Shown piece by piece: positions 1-6,029 of a DNA stretch of 37,957 nucleotides. The first letter of the stretch is position 1. Each line of letters begins with the position of its first letter. The DNA comes from a virus, in the IMG/VR virus record IMGVR_UViG_3300044712_000518, positions 1 to 37,957 of that record, one strand, 5' to 3'. A model generated the notes under the pieces. It saw nothing but the letters and a program-made list of their open reading frames with translations, did not search any database and had not been told where the DNA came from. Position numbers and translations under genes: made by a program.

Positions 1-127
1 GGTTTGGGCTGGCTTTCCTTCGGCTAACTCTTGGCTTCTTGCTGGCTTTTTTCGCCGCTGGCTTCTTCATTTGGTACACTCTCTTCATGCTCAAACATCG
101 GAGTACTCAGGAACGCGATCCGCATCT
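1..127. repeat. Terminal direct repeat, copy 1 (circularisation overlap)
   Basis: The first 127 bases are identical to bases 37831-37957. An odd exact length of 127 is what a de Bruijn assembler with k=127 leaves when a contig closes on itself, so I read this as proof of a circular map of about 37,830 bp and not as real terminal repeats. The repeat contains the 3' end of the gene at 24-365 and, in copy 2, the 5' end of the gene at 37565-37900. Confidence 0.9.
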
Positions 128-365
128 CGATCAATTCGATCTGCTCACGCCGCGAACTTGTGGGCGGGATCTGCGTGTCATCGTCCCACCACTCATAGAA
201 AGACGACTCACCCTCCAGCGCCACGCACCTTCTCACCGCGTCGTTCAGGTCTTGCAGTTCGCTTGCCACTCGCGCCAGCCAGTTGTCTTCCAACCGCTCC
301 CGCAGATCGCGCCGCTCGTCCACCGCCGCCTTTCCTCTCAGGTTTCCTTTTGTTGTTCTTGCCAT
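24..365 (-). CDS. Small acidic/helical hypothetical early protein
   Basis: A 113-residue protein of unknown function. The ATG at 365 follows a good Shine-Dalgarno (AAGGAG, about 8 nt upstream). The sequence is charged and mostly helical: a basic N-terminus, an Arg/Glu-rich segment (residues 18-30), a WWDDD motif near residue 60 and an acidic, disordered tail rich in Glu and Ser. No cysteines, signal peptide or membrane segment. It lies in the leftward early operon behind the RHH gene and its last codons lie in the terminal repeat, so a partial second copy is present at the right end of the window. On the circle its 3' end overlaps the Lys-rich gene that continues at 37900. Confidence 0.7.
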   Translation of the reverse strand: MARTTKGNLRGKAAVDERRDLRERLEDNWLARVASELQDLNDAVRRCVALEGESSFYEWWDDDTQIPPTSSRREQIELIEMRIAFLSTPMFEHEESVPNEEASGEKSQQEAKS

Positions 366-453
366 CTTCCTGCTCCTTCCAGTACTTCACTCGTTCCATC
401 AAATCCCAATACGCTCGGCTCGTCGCCGCGTCCAGCAGTACCGGGGTGGTCAT
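208..453 (-). CDS. Possible overlapping small ORF
   Basis: An 81-codon ORF whose ATG overlaps the stop of the RHH gene by 4 bases (ATGA at 450-453), the arrangement used by many genes here. Residues 1-40 look protein-like (a helix containing AYWDLMERVKYW). The rest is Gly/Arg-rich and overlaps the better supported gene at 24-365 by 158 bases in another frame, as expected of a non-coding shadow. The Shine-Dalgarno is weak. It may be a real coupled gene with a short functional N-terminus, or an ORF whose original end was lost. An A-rich stretch near 345-365 would permit slippage into the next frame, but nothing proves it. Confidence 0.35.
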   Translation of the reverse strand: MTTPVLLDAATSRAYWDLMERVKYWKEQEDGKNNKRKPERKGGGGRAARSAGAVGRQLAGASGKRTARPERRGEKVRGAGG

Positions 454-683
454 GCCGTCGCCCTACGCGGACTCCCCAGCCCCGCCTTCCGATGCGCCTC
501 TTCCTGCGCTTCATCCGCCCGCTCTTGCTTCTCGCGTATGCCAGTCAGCAGACGATCCAAATACTCGCTTGCGCTGATCCGCGAACTGTGCGCCCGTGCC
601 TTCAAGAATTCAATGTTCTCAGGGTTCAAGCTATACCCATTTGAGACCTTCGTGACTATGCCCCTCGTTTTGATTTTGCCCAT
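450..683 (-). CDS. Ribbon-helix-helix (CopG/Arc-like) small DNA-binding protein
   Basis: A 77-residue protein. Residues 8-55 have the ribbon-helix-helix pattern: a short beta strand (GIVTKVSNGYSLN), a helix beginning ENIEFLKARA, a turn (SSRIS) and a second helix (SEYLDRLLTGIREKQ). The tail is charged. Such proteins dimerise and bind short palindromes, so it may be an early regulator, a Cro-like antagonist of the repressor or an excision factor. The ATG at 683 has an AGGAG Shine-Dalgarno. It is the second gene behind the leftward promoter, just after the 59-residue gene at 698-877. The family call rests on pattern and size only. Confidence 0.6.
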   Translation of the reverse strand: MGKIKTRGIVTKVSNGYSLNPENIEFLKARAHSSRISASEYLDRLLTGIREKQERADEAQEEAHRKAGLGSPRRATA

Positions 684-697
684 GCTTCACTCTCCTG

Positions 698-877
698 TTA
701 CTTTATTGGGTTTACGACTACTGTCAAAATTCCTGGGTTCGGTGATCCGTCTTGCGTATGGTCGAAAACCATTACCATTTCTCCAGCCAATGCGCGTTCC
801 CACCACTCAGTCGCGTATTCCTTTCCCTTGCCTATTGTTGTCTTTTCGGTCACGTTGTAATTCATGAATGCACTCAT
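698..877 (-). CDS. First leftward early gene, 59-residue hypothetical protein
   Basis: A 59-codon ORF beginning MSAFMNYNVTEKTTIGKGKE and ending VVNPIK before TAA at 698-700. The ATG at 877 has a strong Shine-Dalgarno (AGGAGA, 7 nt spacing). The next gene starts 15 bases downstream of its stop, with its own AGGAG. It is the first gene behind the consensus promoter at 932-959, the position where phages place cro, excisionase or other immediate-early regulators. The sequence shows alternating strands and a central WWERALAGE helix. No family is recognised. It could be a Cro-type regulator without a canonical HTH, an antirepressor or a recombination directionality factor. All of these are inference from position. 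Confidence 0.75.
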   Translation of the reverse strand: MSAFMNYNVTEKTTIGKGKEYATEWWERALAGEMVMVFDHTQDGSPNPGILTVVVNPIK

Positions 878-906
878 CGCTTTATCTCCTGTTTCTGTTT
901 GCTGTG

Positions 907-925
907 TGTCAGCAGATTGCTGACA
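907..925. promoter_or_regulatory. Operator O1, perfect 19-bp palindrome
   Basis: TGTCAGCAGATTGCTGACA has two perfect 8-bp arms around GAT. It lies at the predicted start site of the leftward early promoter (about 7 bases downstream of its -10), so a bound repressor would block initiation. The half-site recurs in the palindrome at 997-1017. Confidence 0.75.
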
Positions 926-931
926 AGCCTG

Positions 932-959
932 ATTATATGCAAACCTGTAATCTTGTCAA
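932..959 (-). promoter_or_regulatory. Leftward early promoter with consensus -35 and -10
   Basis: On the minus strand TTGACA (959-954) and TATAAT (937-932) are both perfect consensus hexamers separated by 16 bases. Transcription would begin near 925, inside operator O1, and run into the 59-residue gene, the RHH gene and the rest of the leftward operon. This is the strongest promoter visible in the window. Confidence 0.85.
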
Positions 960-989
960 GGTTTTGCTAACAACTCATCCGCCACTGCT

Positions 990-995
990 TACAAT
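990..995 (+). promoter_or_regulatory. Possible -10 box for the repressor operon
   Basis: TACAAT would place the start site near 1002, giving a nearly leaderless mRNA for the repressor ATG at 1008 and lying inside operator O2. The only -35-like hexamer nearby, TTGCTA at 964-969, is 20 bases away, which is too far for a good sigma70 promoter. This is a weak call. Confidence 0.3.
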
Positions 996-996
996 C

Positions 997-1017
997 TTGA
1001 TGACATAATGTCAGCAA
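997..1017. promoter_or_regulatory. Operator O2 overlapping the repressor start
   Basis: A 21-bp imperfect palindrome: TTGATGACA, spacer TAA, TGTCAGCAA. The arms are complementary except for one position, and the inner 13 bases TGACATAATGTCA are a perfect palindrome. It uses the same half-site as O1 but in the opposite relative order. It covers the repressor ATG at 1008, which suggests autoregulation. Confidence 0.6.
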
Positions 1018-1379
1018 ATATGGACACTATTGATAATTGGTTATTGACTGAATTGAAGATCAGGGATTGGTCACAAGCAGATTTAGCCCGCCATGCTGGG
1101 GTAAGTCGAACCGCTATCAGTGACATTATTTCTGGCAAAAGAAAGATCGGCAGGGACCTGGCTGTGTCCATTGCCGAAGTATTCAAACTCCCCCTTGAAG
1201 AAGTCTATCGTCGTGCTGGCATCCTCCCCCCTCAACCCGCCCAGGATGAAACTCTCTACCGCATTTCCCACCTATATCACACCCTCAAAGATGAAGCCAG
1301 TAAAATCCGCGCTCTCGAATTTTTAGAATTCCTGTCTGAACAAGAGGATAAGAATGATCGAAAAGGTAAAGGCTCTTAG
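1008..1379 (+). CDS. XRE/CI-like transcriptional repressor
   Basis: A 123-residue cytoplasmic DNA-binding protein. Residues 22-45 form a clear HTH (WSQADLARHAGVSRTAISDI then SGKRKIGRD), followed by the LAVSIAEVFKLPLEEVYRRAGIL helices typical of XRE/lambda-repressor-like domains. Residues 80-123 are helical, acidic and then basic. There is no LexA/CI S24 peptidase domain, so induction cannot work by RecA-stimulated self-cleavage. Either ATG 1008 or ATG 1020 may be used, and neither has a good Shine-Dalgarno. It is divergent from the leftward operon, with operators O1 and O2 between and over the starts, which fits a lysogeny repressor. It heads a tightly coupled four-gene operon ending in the integrase. 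Confidence 0.85.
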   Translation: MSANMDTIDNWLLTELKIRDWSQADLARHAGVSRTAISDIISGKRKIGRDLAVSIAEVFKLPLEEVYRRAGILPPQPAQDETLYRISHLYHTLKDEASKIRALEFLEFLSEQEDKNDRKGKGS

Positions 1380-1572
1380 TAAGGGGTATCAGGAAATCTT
1401 CCTCGCCTACCTCCATTTTCTCCACATGCTCGAACATCTCGACCCCGCCCACCACGACCCACAAAACAATTACCGCAACTATCAATACCACTGGGTCAGA
1501 ACTCCGCTCCCCTCCCCATCGGGAGAGCGCCGATGGGGAGGGGCTGGGGGTGGGGCCCATTGGGTGCGCTAA
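1354..1572 (+). CDS. Small coupled ORF with repeat-derived C-terminus
   Basis: A 72-codon ORF that starts inside the end of the repressor gene (ATG 1354, AGAGG 6 nt upstream) and ends TAATG, sharing one base with the ATG of the next gene. This spacing suggests translational coupling through the operon. Residues 1-47 are helical and aromatic (GYQEIFLAYLHFLHMLEHLD). Residues from about 50 onward are encoded by the G/C-rich hairpin repeat at 1509-1557, so the repeat seems to have entered the gene and supplied a new end. Function unknown. Confidence 0.5.
   Translation: MIEKVKALSKGYQEIFLAYLHFLHMLEHLDPAHHDPQNNYRNYQYHWVRTPLPSPSGERRWGGAGGGAHWVR
1509..1557 (+). repeat. G/C hairpin repeat R1
   Basis: A perfect 14-bp stem (CCCCTCCCCATCGG, 1509-1522, with its complement at 1530-1543) followed by CTGGGGGTGGGG. 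It belongs to the same family as the repeats near 6030, 13779, 14494, 30604, 32996, 35369 and 37797, all in the same orientation. It encodes the C-terminus of the ORF at 1354-1572. Confidence 0.85.
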
Positions 1573-2252
1573 TGACCGAAGATATAAAATGGATCGATGC
1601 CCTCGATGAACTCCCCGTCGCCTATGTCGCTGTAAAGTTGAACCTCGATCCTCTCATCGCCCGCCAGGTCATAGCCACCGCCATCAAAGACGAACTCCTA
1701 AGCCCCCGCCTTCCTCAAACTGAATTCATTGAATACGTCGATGCCGTTCTTGCTGCCCGCTTCCAGCCTGCGCCACCCCAAAAGAAAAGGAAAATTACAG
1801 TCGGCTCCGTCCTCGGCCTCATCGTCTCCTGCATTCTCTTCCTTCTGGTCTACGGCTTCATCAAAGATACCGCCTTTGTTCCAGCAGTCCCCACTCCCCA
1901 GCCCGGCCCCACACTGCCCCGCCACACACCTACAGTCAACACACCCTTCACCACCTATAGCCGTCCAACCATCGCGGCTACTCCCTCCTGCCTGCCCTGG
2001 TCAGAAGTCACACCGCAAATGGAAGGGAGTAAAGTCTGTGTCTATGGCACAGTCTCTTATTTGCGTGAATACTCTGGCGCTTCTCAAATTCGCTTCGGCA
2101 CTGACTCAGACTTCTTCTTCTCCAGCGGCACCATCTATTACCCGGGTGTCAAAAAAGGTGCTTGTGTCACTGCCACTGGTGAAGTCCTGCTCTCCTCCGA
2201 GAATGTCCCCTACATCAAAGTGGATGAAAATAAAATTCATCTCTGTGAATAA
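1572..2252 (+). CDS. Single-pass membrane protein with an extracytoplasmic OB-like domain
   Basis: The ATG at 1572 is chosen because it overlaps the upstream stop (TAATG). The product has 226 residues. Residues 1-70 are a cytoplasmic helical domain, then a KKRK stop-transfer-like cluster, a membrane segment at about 76-97, a Pro/Thr-rich linker (about 103-135) and a compact beta-rich domain (about 138-226). That domain contains VCVYGTVSYL and ACVTATGEVLL followed by PYIKVDENKIH, resembling OB-fold or tRNA_anti-like domains fused to membrane anchors in Chloroflexota and other monoderms. Four cysteines lie in the outer part and could form disulfides. Placed between repressor and integrase genes it should be expressed in the lysogen, so superinfection exclusion or another conversion role is plausible but unproven. 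Confidence 0.7.
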   Translation: MTEDIKWIDALDELPVAYVAVKLNLDPLIARQVIATAIKDELLSPRLPQTEFIEYVDAVLAARFQPAPPQKKRKITVGSVLGLIVSCILFLLVYGFIKDTAFVPAVPTPQPGPTLPRHTPTVNTPFTTYSRPTIAATPSCLPWSEVTPQMEGSKVCVYGTVSYLREYSGASQIRFGTDSDFFFSSGTIYYPGVKKGACVTATGEVLLSSENVPYIKVDENKIHLCE

Positions 2253-2255
2253 GCC

Positions 2256-3713
2256 ATGAACTTCTCCATCTGGACCGCCGTCTCTTCCGCCGCCCAAGCC
2301 GAAGACGACAAAGAATCTCTGCCTGAGCAGGAACGTAAATGCCGCGCTGCTGGTCTCGCCCGGGGCTGGGTTGAAACCGTCCCGCCCTACATCATCCCTG
2401 GCGAATCCCGCACCCGCTGGGTCAACCTCCGCGATGCCGAAGACTCCATCCCCCCGCTGCGTGCCATGCTCGAAGATGCCAAGGCGGGCAAGTTCCACAT
2501 CCTCATCCTCTACGATTACAACCGCCTGCGTGACCTGCTTGATCCCGTTGCCAAAACCCTCGCGTCCTATGGCGTCCAGTTGTATTCTGTCAACCAGCCC
2601 ACCGAACCCCTCCCGCCCGAAGACTTCAACCCCTACGCATCCGACTCCGAGTCGATGATGCGCGGCATGTCTCAGATCATCTCCCGCTGGCAGATCGCAG
2701 ACCTGCGCCGCAAGTATCGCTTTGGTGTGCGTGGACGTGTCGAAAGCGGGCTGCCCTCCCTCAAAATTCCCTACGGCTACACCAAACCCCCAGGCAGGGA
2801 AACAGACCGCAAGGTCATCCCCATTCCCCACCCCGTCCATTCTCAGATCGTCATTGATATGAAGGAACGCTTTCTTGCTGGTATGCCCATCCACGACCTC
2901 GCCGATTACCTCACCGAACGTTACCCCACCCCCAGCGGCATTCCAGCCTGGTCACGCACCTCCATCCAGCACATGATCCGCAATCCATTCTATGCGGGCA
3001 AGGTATCCTTCGGCGCTCGTCTCACTGTCCACGATCCCCGCCTCAATAAGAAGAAGCTGGTCAGCAACCCCGACCCCCTCACCCATGACGGCAGGCATAC
3101 ACCGCTCTGGTCTTACGAAGATCACCTTGCCATTCAAGTCGAACTTGCCCGCCGCTCCAGCCTCCCCACCACCGCGCGCTACCCGTGGTCTGGTCTGCTC
3201 TCCTGCGCCGAATGTGATCACAACCTCCGCCGTAAGGTACAACGCTACTCCTGCATCCACTGTCACACCGTCACCATTTGGGATCACGAACTCCCCGAGA
3301 TCATCCCCCCCGCCATTCAGTCGGCACTTCGCAACGTCCAACCCCTCGACCTCACACCTGGCACCACGCCCCCGAACTCCGCCGCCATCCTCGAAGACCT
3401 CGACCGCAAGCGCAAGAAAATTCAACAAGGCTATGAAGCCGAACTCTACACCATCACCGAAGCCAACGAAAAGCTAAAGGAAATTGAAAGCAAAGTATCC
3501 GCCCTCAAAAATACCGGTGTCCAATCCGCCCGTGCCCAGGCTGAACGCCTCGCCTTCAATCACGCCATCGAAGACATTGCCCCCCTGCTAGACTCCCTCC
3601 CCCAATGGATAATAAAAGACGACCCGAAGGTCGTCTCGTCTTTGCTTCTGCGCCTGTTCAAAACCGTCAAGATCACCCACGAAAGAAAAGCAATCCCAGT
3701 ACTCAGGGGATGA
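2256..3713 (+). CDS. int: Large serine recombinase (phage integrase)
   Basis: A 485-residue site-specific recombinase expected to catalyse attP x attB integration through a covalent phosphoserine intermediate. The N-terminal resolvase domain carries AVSSAAQ with the candidate nucleophile Ser10 or Ser11, SLPEQ at 21-25, and YDYNRLRD with R90 and R92, matching the catalytic arginine motif of the family. The recombinase domain spans about 155-300 (IPYGYTKP and IRNPFYAGKV are typical). A zinc ribbon follows with C317, C320, C333 and C336, then a coiled-coil segment (about 365-425). The size fits large serine integrases. The usual V-S-x-x-x-Q start motif is slightly altered (VSSAAQ). It lies 3 bases after the membrane-protein gene and closes the lysogeny operon. 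Confidence 0.93.
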   Translation: MNFSIWTAVSSAAQAEDDKESLPEQERKCRAAGLARGWVETVPPYIIPGESRTRWVNLRDAEDSIPPLRAMLEDAKAGKFHILILYDYNRLRDLLDPVAKTLASYGVQLYSVNQPTEPLPPEDFNPYASDSESMMRGMSQIISRWQIADLRRKYRFGVRGRVESGLPSLKIPYGYTKPPGRETDRKVIPIPHPVHSQIVIDMKERFLAGMPIHDLADYLTERYPTPSGIPAWSRTSIQHMIRNPFYAGKVSFGARLTVHDPRLNKKKLVSNPDPLTHDGRHTPLWSYEDHLAIQVELARRSSLPTTARYPWSGLLSCAECDHNLRRKVQRYSCIHCHTVTIWDHELPEIIPPAIQSALRNVQPLDLTPGTTPPNSAAILEDLDRKRKKIQQGYEAELYTITEANEKLKEIESKVSALKNTGVQSARAQAERLAFNHAIEDIAPLLDSLPQWIIKDDPKVVSSLLLRLFKTVKITHERKAIPVLRG

Positions 3714-3718
3714 ATCGC

Positions 3719-3752
3719 GGACTCCCATGGAGCGGTACCGTCATGGGAGTCC
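3719..3752. other. Perfect inverted repeat, candidate attP core or terminator stem
   Basis: GGACTCCCATG (3719-3729) is perfectly complementary to CATGGGAGTCC (3742-3752), around a 12-base centre that contains the palindrome CGGTACCG. No T-run follows on either strand, so it is not a standard intrinsic terminator. A dyad of this size just after a serine integrase gene fits an attP site. Confidence 0.45.
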
Positions 3753-3972
3753 TAATCAAAAATATGGGTTATAAAAATCAGCGGGCGGCACTTGGCGGAT
3801 AAACTAGAATGTCTTTCCATCGTCATCGGCTTGTATGGTCAAGCCTCGCTACCTCTCGTCCTATTGCACCAGTTGGACTTCGACAGGTTCCATAAACTTC
3901 TTGGGGTGCGTCCCATTTCCAATGTTTCATTTATCCGTTGCTGCCGCCCATATGGGAAATCCTTTGTAAAAT

Positions 3973-4007
3973 GCGGGAGAAGGGTGAGGGGGGCACCCTC
4001 GTCCCGC
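3973..4007. terminator. Large imperfect hairpin between convergent operons
   Basis: GCGGGAGAAGGGTG pairs with CACCCTCGTCCCGC with two mismatches around a G-rich loop. It sits where rightward and leftward transcription meet, and could act as a bidirectional transcript end. No clear U-tract is present. Confidence 0.35.
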
Positions 4008-4083
4008 GAGGAATATTCTACCACAACATGGGGTACACGTGAACATCACTTCGTCAATTGATATTCAAGTGTACCTCTCAGAA

Positions 4084-5028
4084 TCACGACTCCCACAACT
4101 CTTCCCAGCCGAACGTGTACCAGTACCCTGCGTTGCTGTTCACATAATACTTCAATTGTGAACTCACATTGCTATAAACCATAATATAGCCCGTGCTTGA
4201 CGATCCAGCCGTGTAATAAACAGAAGTCGTTGTCGAATCAGGATCAAACACAACAATGAAAGAAGCCGCGTTGTTTGCCTGGGCTGCCCCAATAACTGCC
4301 ACCTTTACCCCTAGCGGAACCGATACAGTGAATGCGGTGGCGCTGGTTTGTGTGCCAGCCGATAAATCTCCCACTACCGTCTTCCACATGAACCGATTCC
4401 CATGCTGGTAAAATGCCAGAATATTTCCACTCCCGTCAGTCTTCACCGCCCCTACCCTGCGCTTGTAGGTGTACCCTGTCGGCATGGTCGGCGCGGTGGC
4501 ACTGGTTGAAAATAGTGCATCCAGTGTACCATCTGTATTTTTTCGGATGATCCACACGTGGTACCAGGTGCTGTTCGCCTTGCTGCCAGTATCCAACCCG
4601 CCCTGATTGGTGCCTGCCGCCCATGCCGCATCCAGCCGCTTCGTGACTCCAGTTGTCAGTCGGAAGTTGAACACATCCGCGCTGTCTCTGCATGTCCCTG
4701 TTCCGATGTCGATGTCATTGTTCGCATCACTCGCATTGTTTGAAAGTTTGAACCCCTGCTTGAAAAGTGGAGGGAATGCCCCTTCCAGTGTTGACGATGA
4801 AAATCCGCTGGCGCTGGAAGCATTGTAAACCAGTGCCTTTCCGTCTTCGGCTGGTGGTAATTCGACGAATGTTCCCGGTCCCGTCCCCACCAACAGAGTC
4901 CCCTTCGCCGTGAAGTTGTTCGTCAGAATTCCAGCAGGGATATTGAACTGGGCGATCTTCACCCTGAGCACCGCCTGCTTCTTTACAGATACAGAATTGC
5001 CTTGTTTGGTCACCATAATAATGGTCAT
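4084..5028 (-). CDS. Tail fibre / receptor-binding protein
   Basis: A 314-residue virion protein. The N-terminal part (1-80) is beta-rich and probably attaches to the particle (VKIAQFNIPAGIL, LVGTGPGTFVELPP). Residues about 90-240 match the C-terminal pattern of many tail-fibre and tail-collar proteins: an NNDIDIGTG-type element, KRLDAAWAAGTNQGGLDTG, STWYHVWIIRKNTDGTLDALF, then APTMPTGYTYKRRVGAVKTD. The rest is beta-rich and aromatic and would form the distal tip. It is the last gene of the leftward late programme and its start overlaps the stop of the 117-residue gene by 4 bases, as expected for a host-recognition module at the 3' end. The receptor cannot be predicted. Confidence 0.75.
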   Translation of the reverse strand: MTIIMVTKQGNSVSVKKQAVLRVKIAQFNIPAGILTNNFTAKGTLLVGTGPGTFVELPPAEDGKALVYNASSASGFSSSTLEGAFPPLFKQGFKLSNNASDANNDIDIGTGTCRDSADVFNFRLTTGVTKRLDAAWAAGTNQGGLDTGSKANSTWYHVWIIRKNTDGTLDALFSTSATAPTMPTGYTYKRRVGAVKTDGSGNILAFYQHGNRFMWKTVVGDLSAGTQTSATAFTVSVPLGVKVAVIGAAQANNAASFIVVFDPDSTTTSVYYTAGSSSTGYIMVYSNVSSQLKYYVNSNAGYWYTFGWEELWES

Positions 5029-5378
5029 GAGTCCACCACCTTTATGGTTCCCAATCTCCAGGTTTGTTTGTTCCCATCCCCATAGTCCAGCACGATCCGA
5101 TACCCAGCAGATTTGAATTCATAGGCGCTGATCTCCGCCTCGGTCAGGTTCAAGTTGAATTGTCCGCTGGCTGGGGTGTGAATGATCTTGCCATTTGCCA
5201 CGGTCAGGATGTCGTACACTTCCCCGTTGGATGCGTGGAAGATTGTCATTGTCATTGTGTACCCAGTGGTATCCTGCGGGGTCACTTCGTCGTCTTCAAA
5301 GAAATTCACAGTCTCATGCCAGTCCCCGCCCAGCACCAGTTCAATATCATCTCTTAGGTATGGAGCCAATTCAGTCAT
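5025..5378 (-). CDS. Tail-associated beta-rich accessory protein
   Basis: A 117-residue protein with the layout of small baseplate or fibre-attachment proteins: LVLGGDWHETVNFFEDDE near the start, the strand pattern DTTGYTMTMTIF, then a second half ending QTWRLGTIKVVDS. Proteins of this type often sit just before fibre genes. The ATG at 5378 has AAGGAG 6-7 nt upstream, and its end overlaps the fibre gene start. It could be a fibre adaptor or an Ig-like decoration domain. The exact family is not recognised. Confidence 0.6.
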   Translation of the reverse strand: MTELAPYLRDDIELVLGGDWHETVNFFEDDEVTPQDTTGYTMTMTIFHASNGEVYDILTVANGKIIHTPASGQFNLNLTEAEISAYEFKSAGYRIVLDYGDGNKQTWRLGTIKVVDS

Positions 5379-5391
5379 TGTCTTCTCCTTG

Positions 5392-5853
5392 TTACACGTT
5401 CAACTTATCGCGCAGGAAGGTGTATGTTATTTCCCGCGTTGGGGTTTCGTCTGTGAACCATGCGATCAGCTTCCAGTGCTTGCGTCTCGCCACGTGGATC
5501 ATCTCGCTTTGGTCTTCGTTTTTTCCAGTGTGCCAATACCTGCCCATCGGGTCGAGGATCGTCTTCTGCCCCGGCGTATCGATCAGGAAGTCCACCACAT
5601 TCCCGCCCGCCCTGCTGCGCCCGCCGAACACGCCCACCTGGTAATCCCATGTCCAGCCTGTCTCTTCCTGAATGCGGTCCAGCGCCAGGCTGCACCACCA
5701 TTCTTCCTTCGAGTCTGCCAGCATCCCACGGATATAGTAAGGCGGAAGGTCTGCCACGTTCGGGATCTTCTTCGCCCGTGTAGACCCCTCCTTCGGCTTC
5801 ATCACCGACTCCGTGCGGTTGGCAAACTTGAACAGTTTCTTCGTTGATGTCAC
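5392..5853 (-). CDS. Vsr/DUF559-like PD-(D/E)XK nuclease-fold protein
   Basis: A 153-residue protein. After a basic N-terminus there is a helix with SKEEWWCSLALDRIQEETGW (residues 48-67), then a strand with GGNVVDFLID (D88) and ILDPMGRYWHTG (D101, H108), then a helical part with RRKHWKLIAWF. The acidic helix, VDF strand and G-x-Y-W-H order resembles Vsr-type and DUF559 nucleases, which use E, D and H residues in the same places (G-x-F-W-H in Vsr). Cutting or nicking DNA is therefore possible. Its position between tail genes is unusual. It could also be a structural protein that kept the fold. The start overlaps the stop of the preceding gene by 4 bases. There is no ExK motif, so activity is uncertain. 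Confidence 0.55.
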   Translation of the reverse strand: MTSTKKLFKFANRTESVMKPKEGSTRAKKIPNVADLPPYYIRGMLADSKEEWWCSLALDRIQEETGWTWDYQVGVFGGRSRAGGNVVDFLIDTPGQKTILDPMGRYWHTGKNEDQSEMIHVARRKHWKLIAWFTDETPTREITYTFLRDKLNV

Positions 5854-6017
5854 TTGTCTTTTTCCTGGACAGCTTCCGTCTCTGATAGAACCTGCCTTGC
5901 CTCAATGACAGCCGCATAAACAACCATCTGCACTTCCCTATTCTTGGACTGGCACGCTTTCATTACCAGCCTGCGGATCGTGTTCGCGTCTTCGATTGCC
6001 TCTACAAGTTCATCCAT
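5850..6017 (-). CDS. Small helical protein in the tail module
   Basis: A 55-residue protein. ATG 6017 is preferred over 6044 because it has a GGAG-type Shine-Dalgarno, while residues encoded upstream come from the G/C repeat. It is one long amphipathic helix pair (VEAIEDANTIRRLVMKAC, then VVYAAVIEARQVLSETEAVQ). No family is recognised. Small helical proteins here may be tail chaperones. Confidence 0.6.
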   Translation of the reverse strand: MDELVEAIEDANTIRRLVMKACQSKNREVQMVVYAAVIEARQVLSETEAVQEKDK

Positions 6018-6029
6018 CTTCTTTCTCCT

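Larger units (their letters stand above)
3714..4083. other. Convergent intergenic region, candidate attP region
   Basis: About 370 bases between the ends of the integrase gene and the tail-fibre gene. I see no convincing gene here: the ORFs on both strands lack Shine-Dalgarno sites and protein-like composition. It holds a perfect inverted repeat at 3719-3752 and a large imperfect hairpin at 3973-4007. Serine integrases usually have attP beside their gene, so this is where the attachment site should be. Confidence 0.5.

Noticed and set aside
1-127. Terminal repeats as biological direct terminal repeats
   Set aside because: The length is a typical assembler k-mer, and genes read through the junction. 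True repeats cannot be excluded without read depth.
752-970. Plus-strand ORF across the early promoter
   Set aside because: It runs antisense to the 59-residue gene and through the consensus promoter and operator, and has a Cys/Phe-rich, unlikely composition.
3719-3752. Inverted repeat as a standard intrinsic terminator
   Set aside because: No T-run follows on either strand. It is kept as an att candidate instead.
3840-3900. Stretch that looks faintly like the T-arm of a tRNA
   Set aside because: No cloverleaf, acceptor stem or anticodon arm can be drawn.
3792-4061. Plus-strand ORF (89 codons) after the integrase
   Set aside because: No Shine-Dalgarno, poor protein-like composition, and the region is better explained as the att/terminator spacer.
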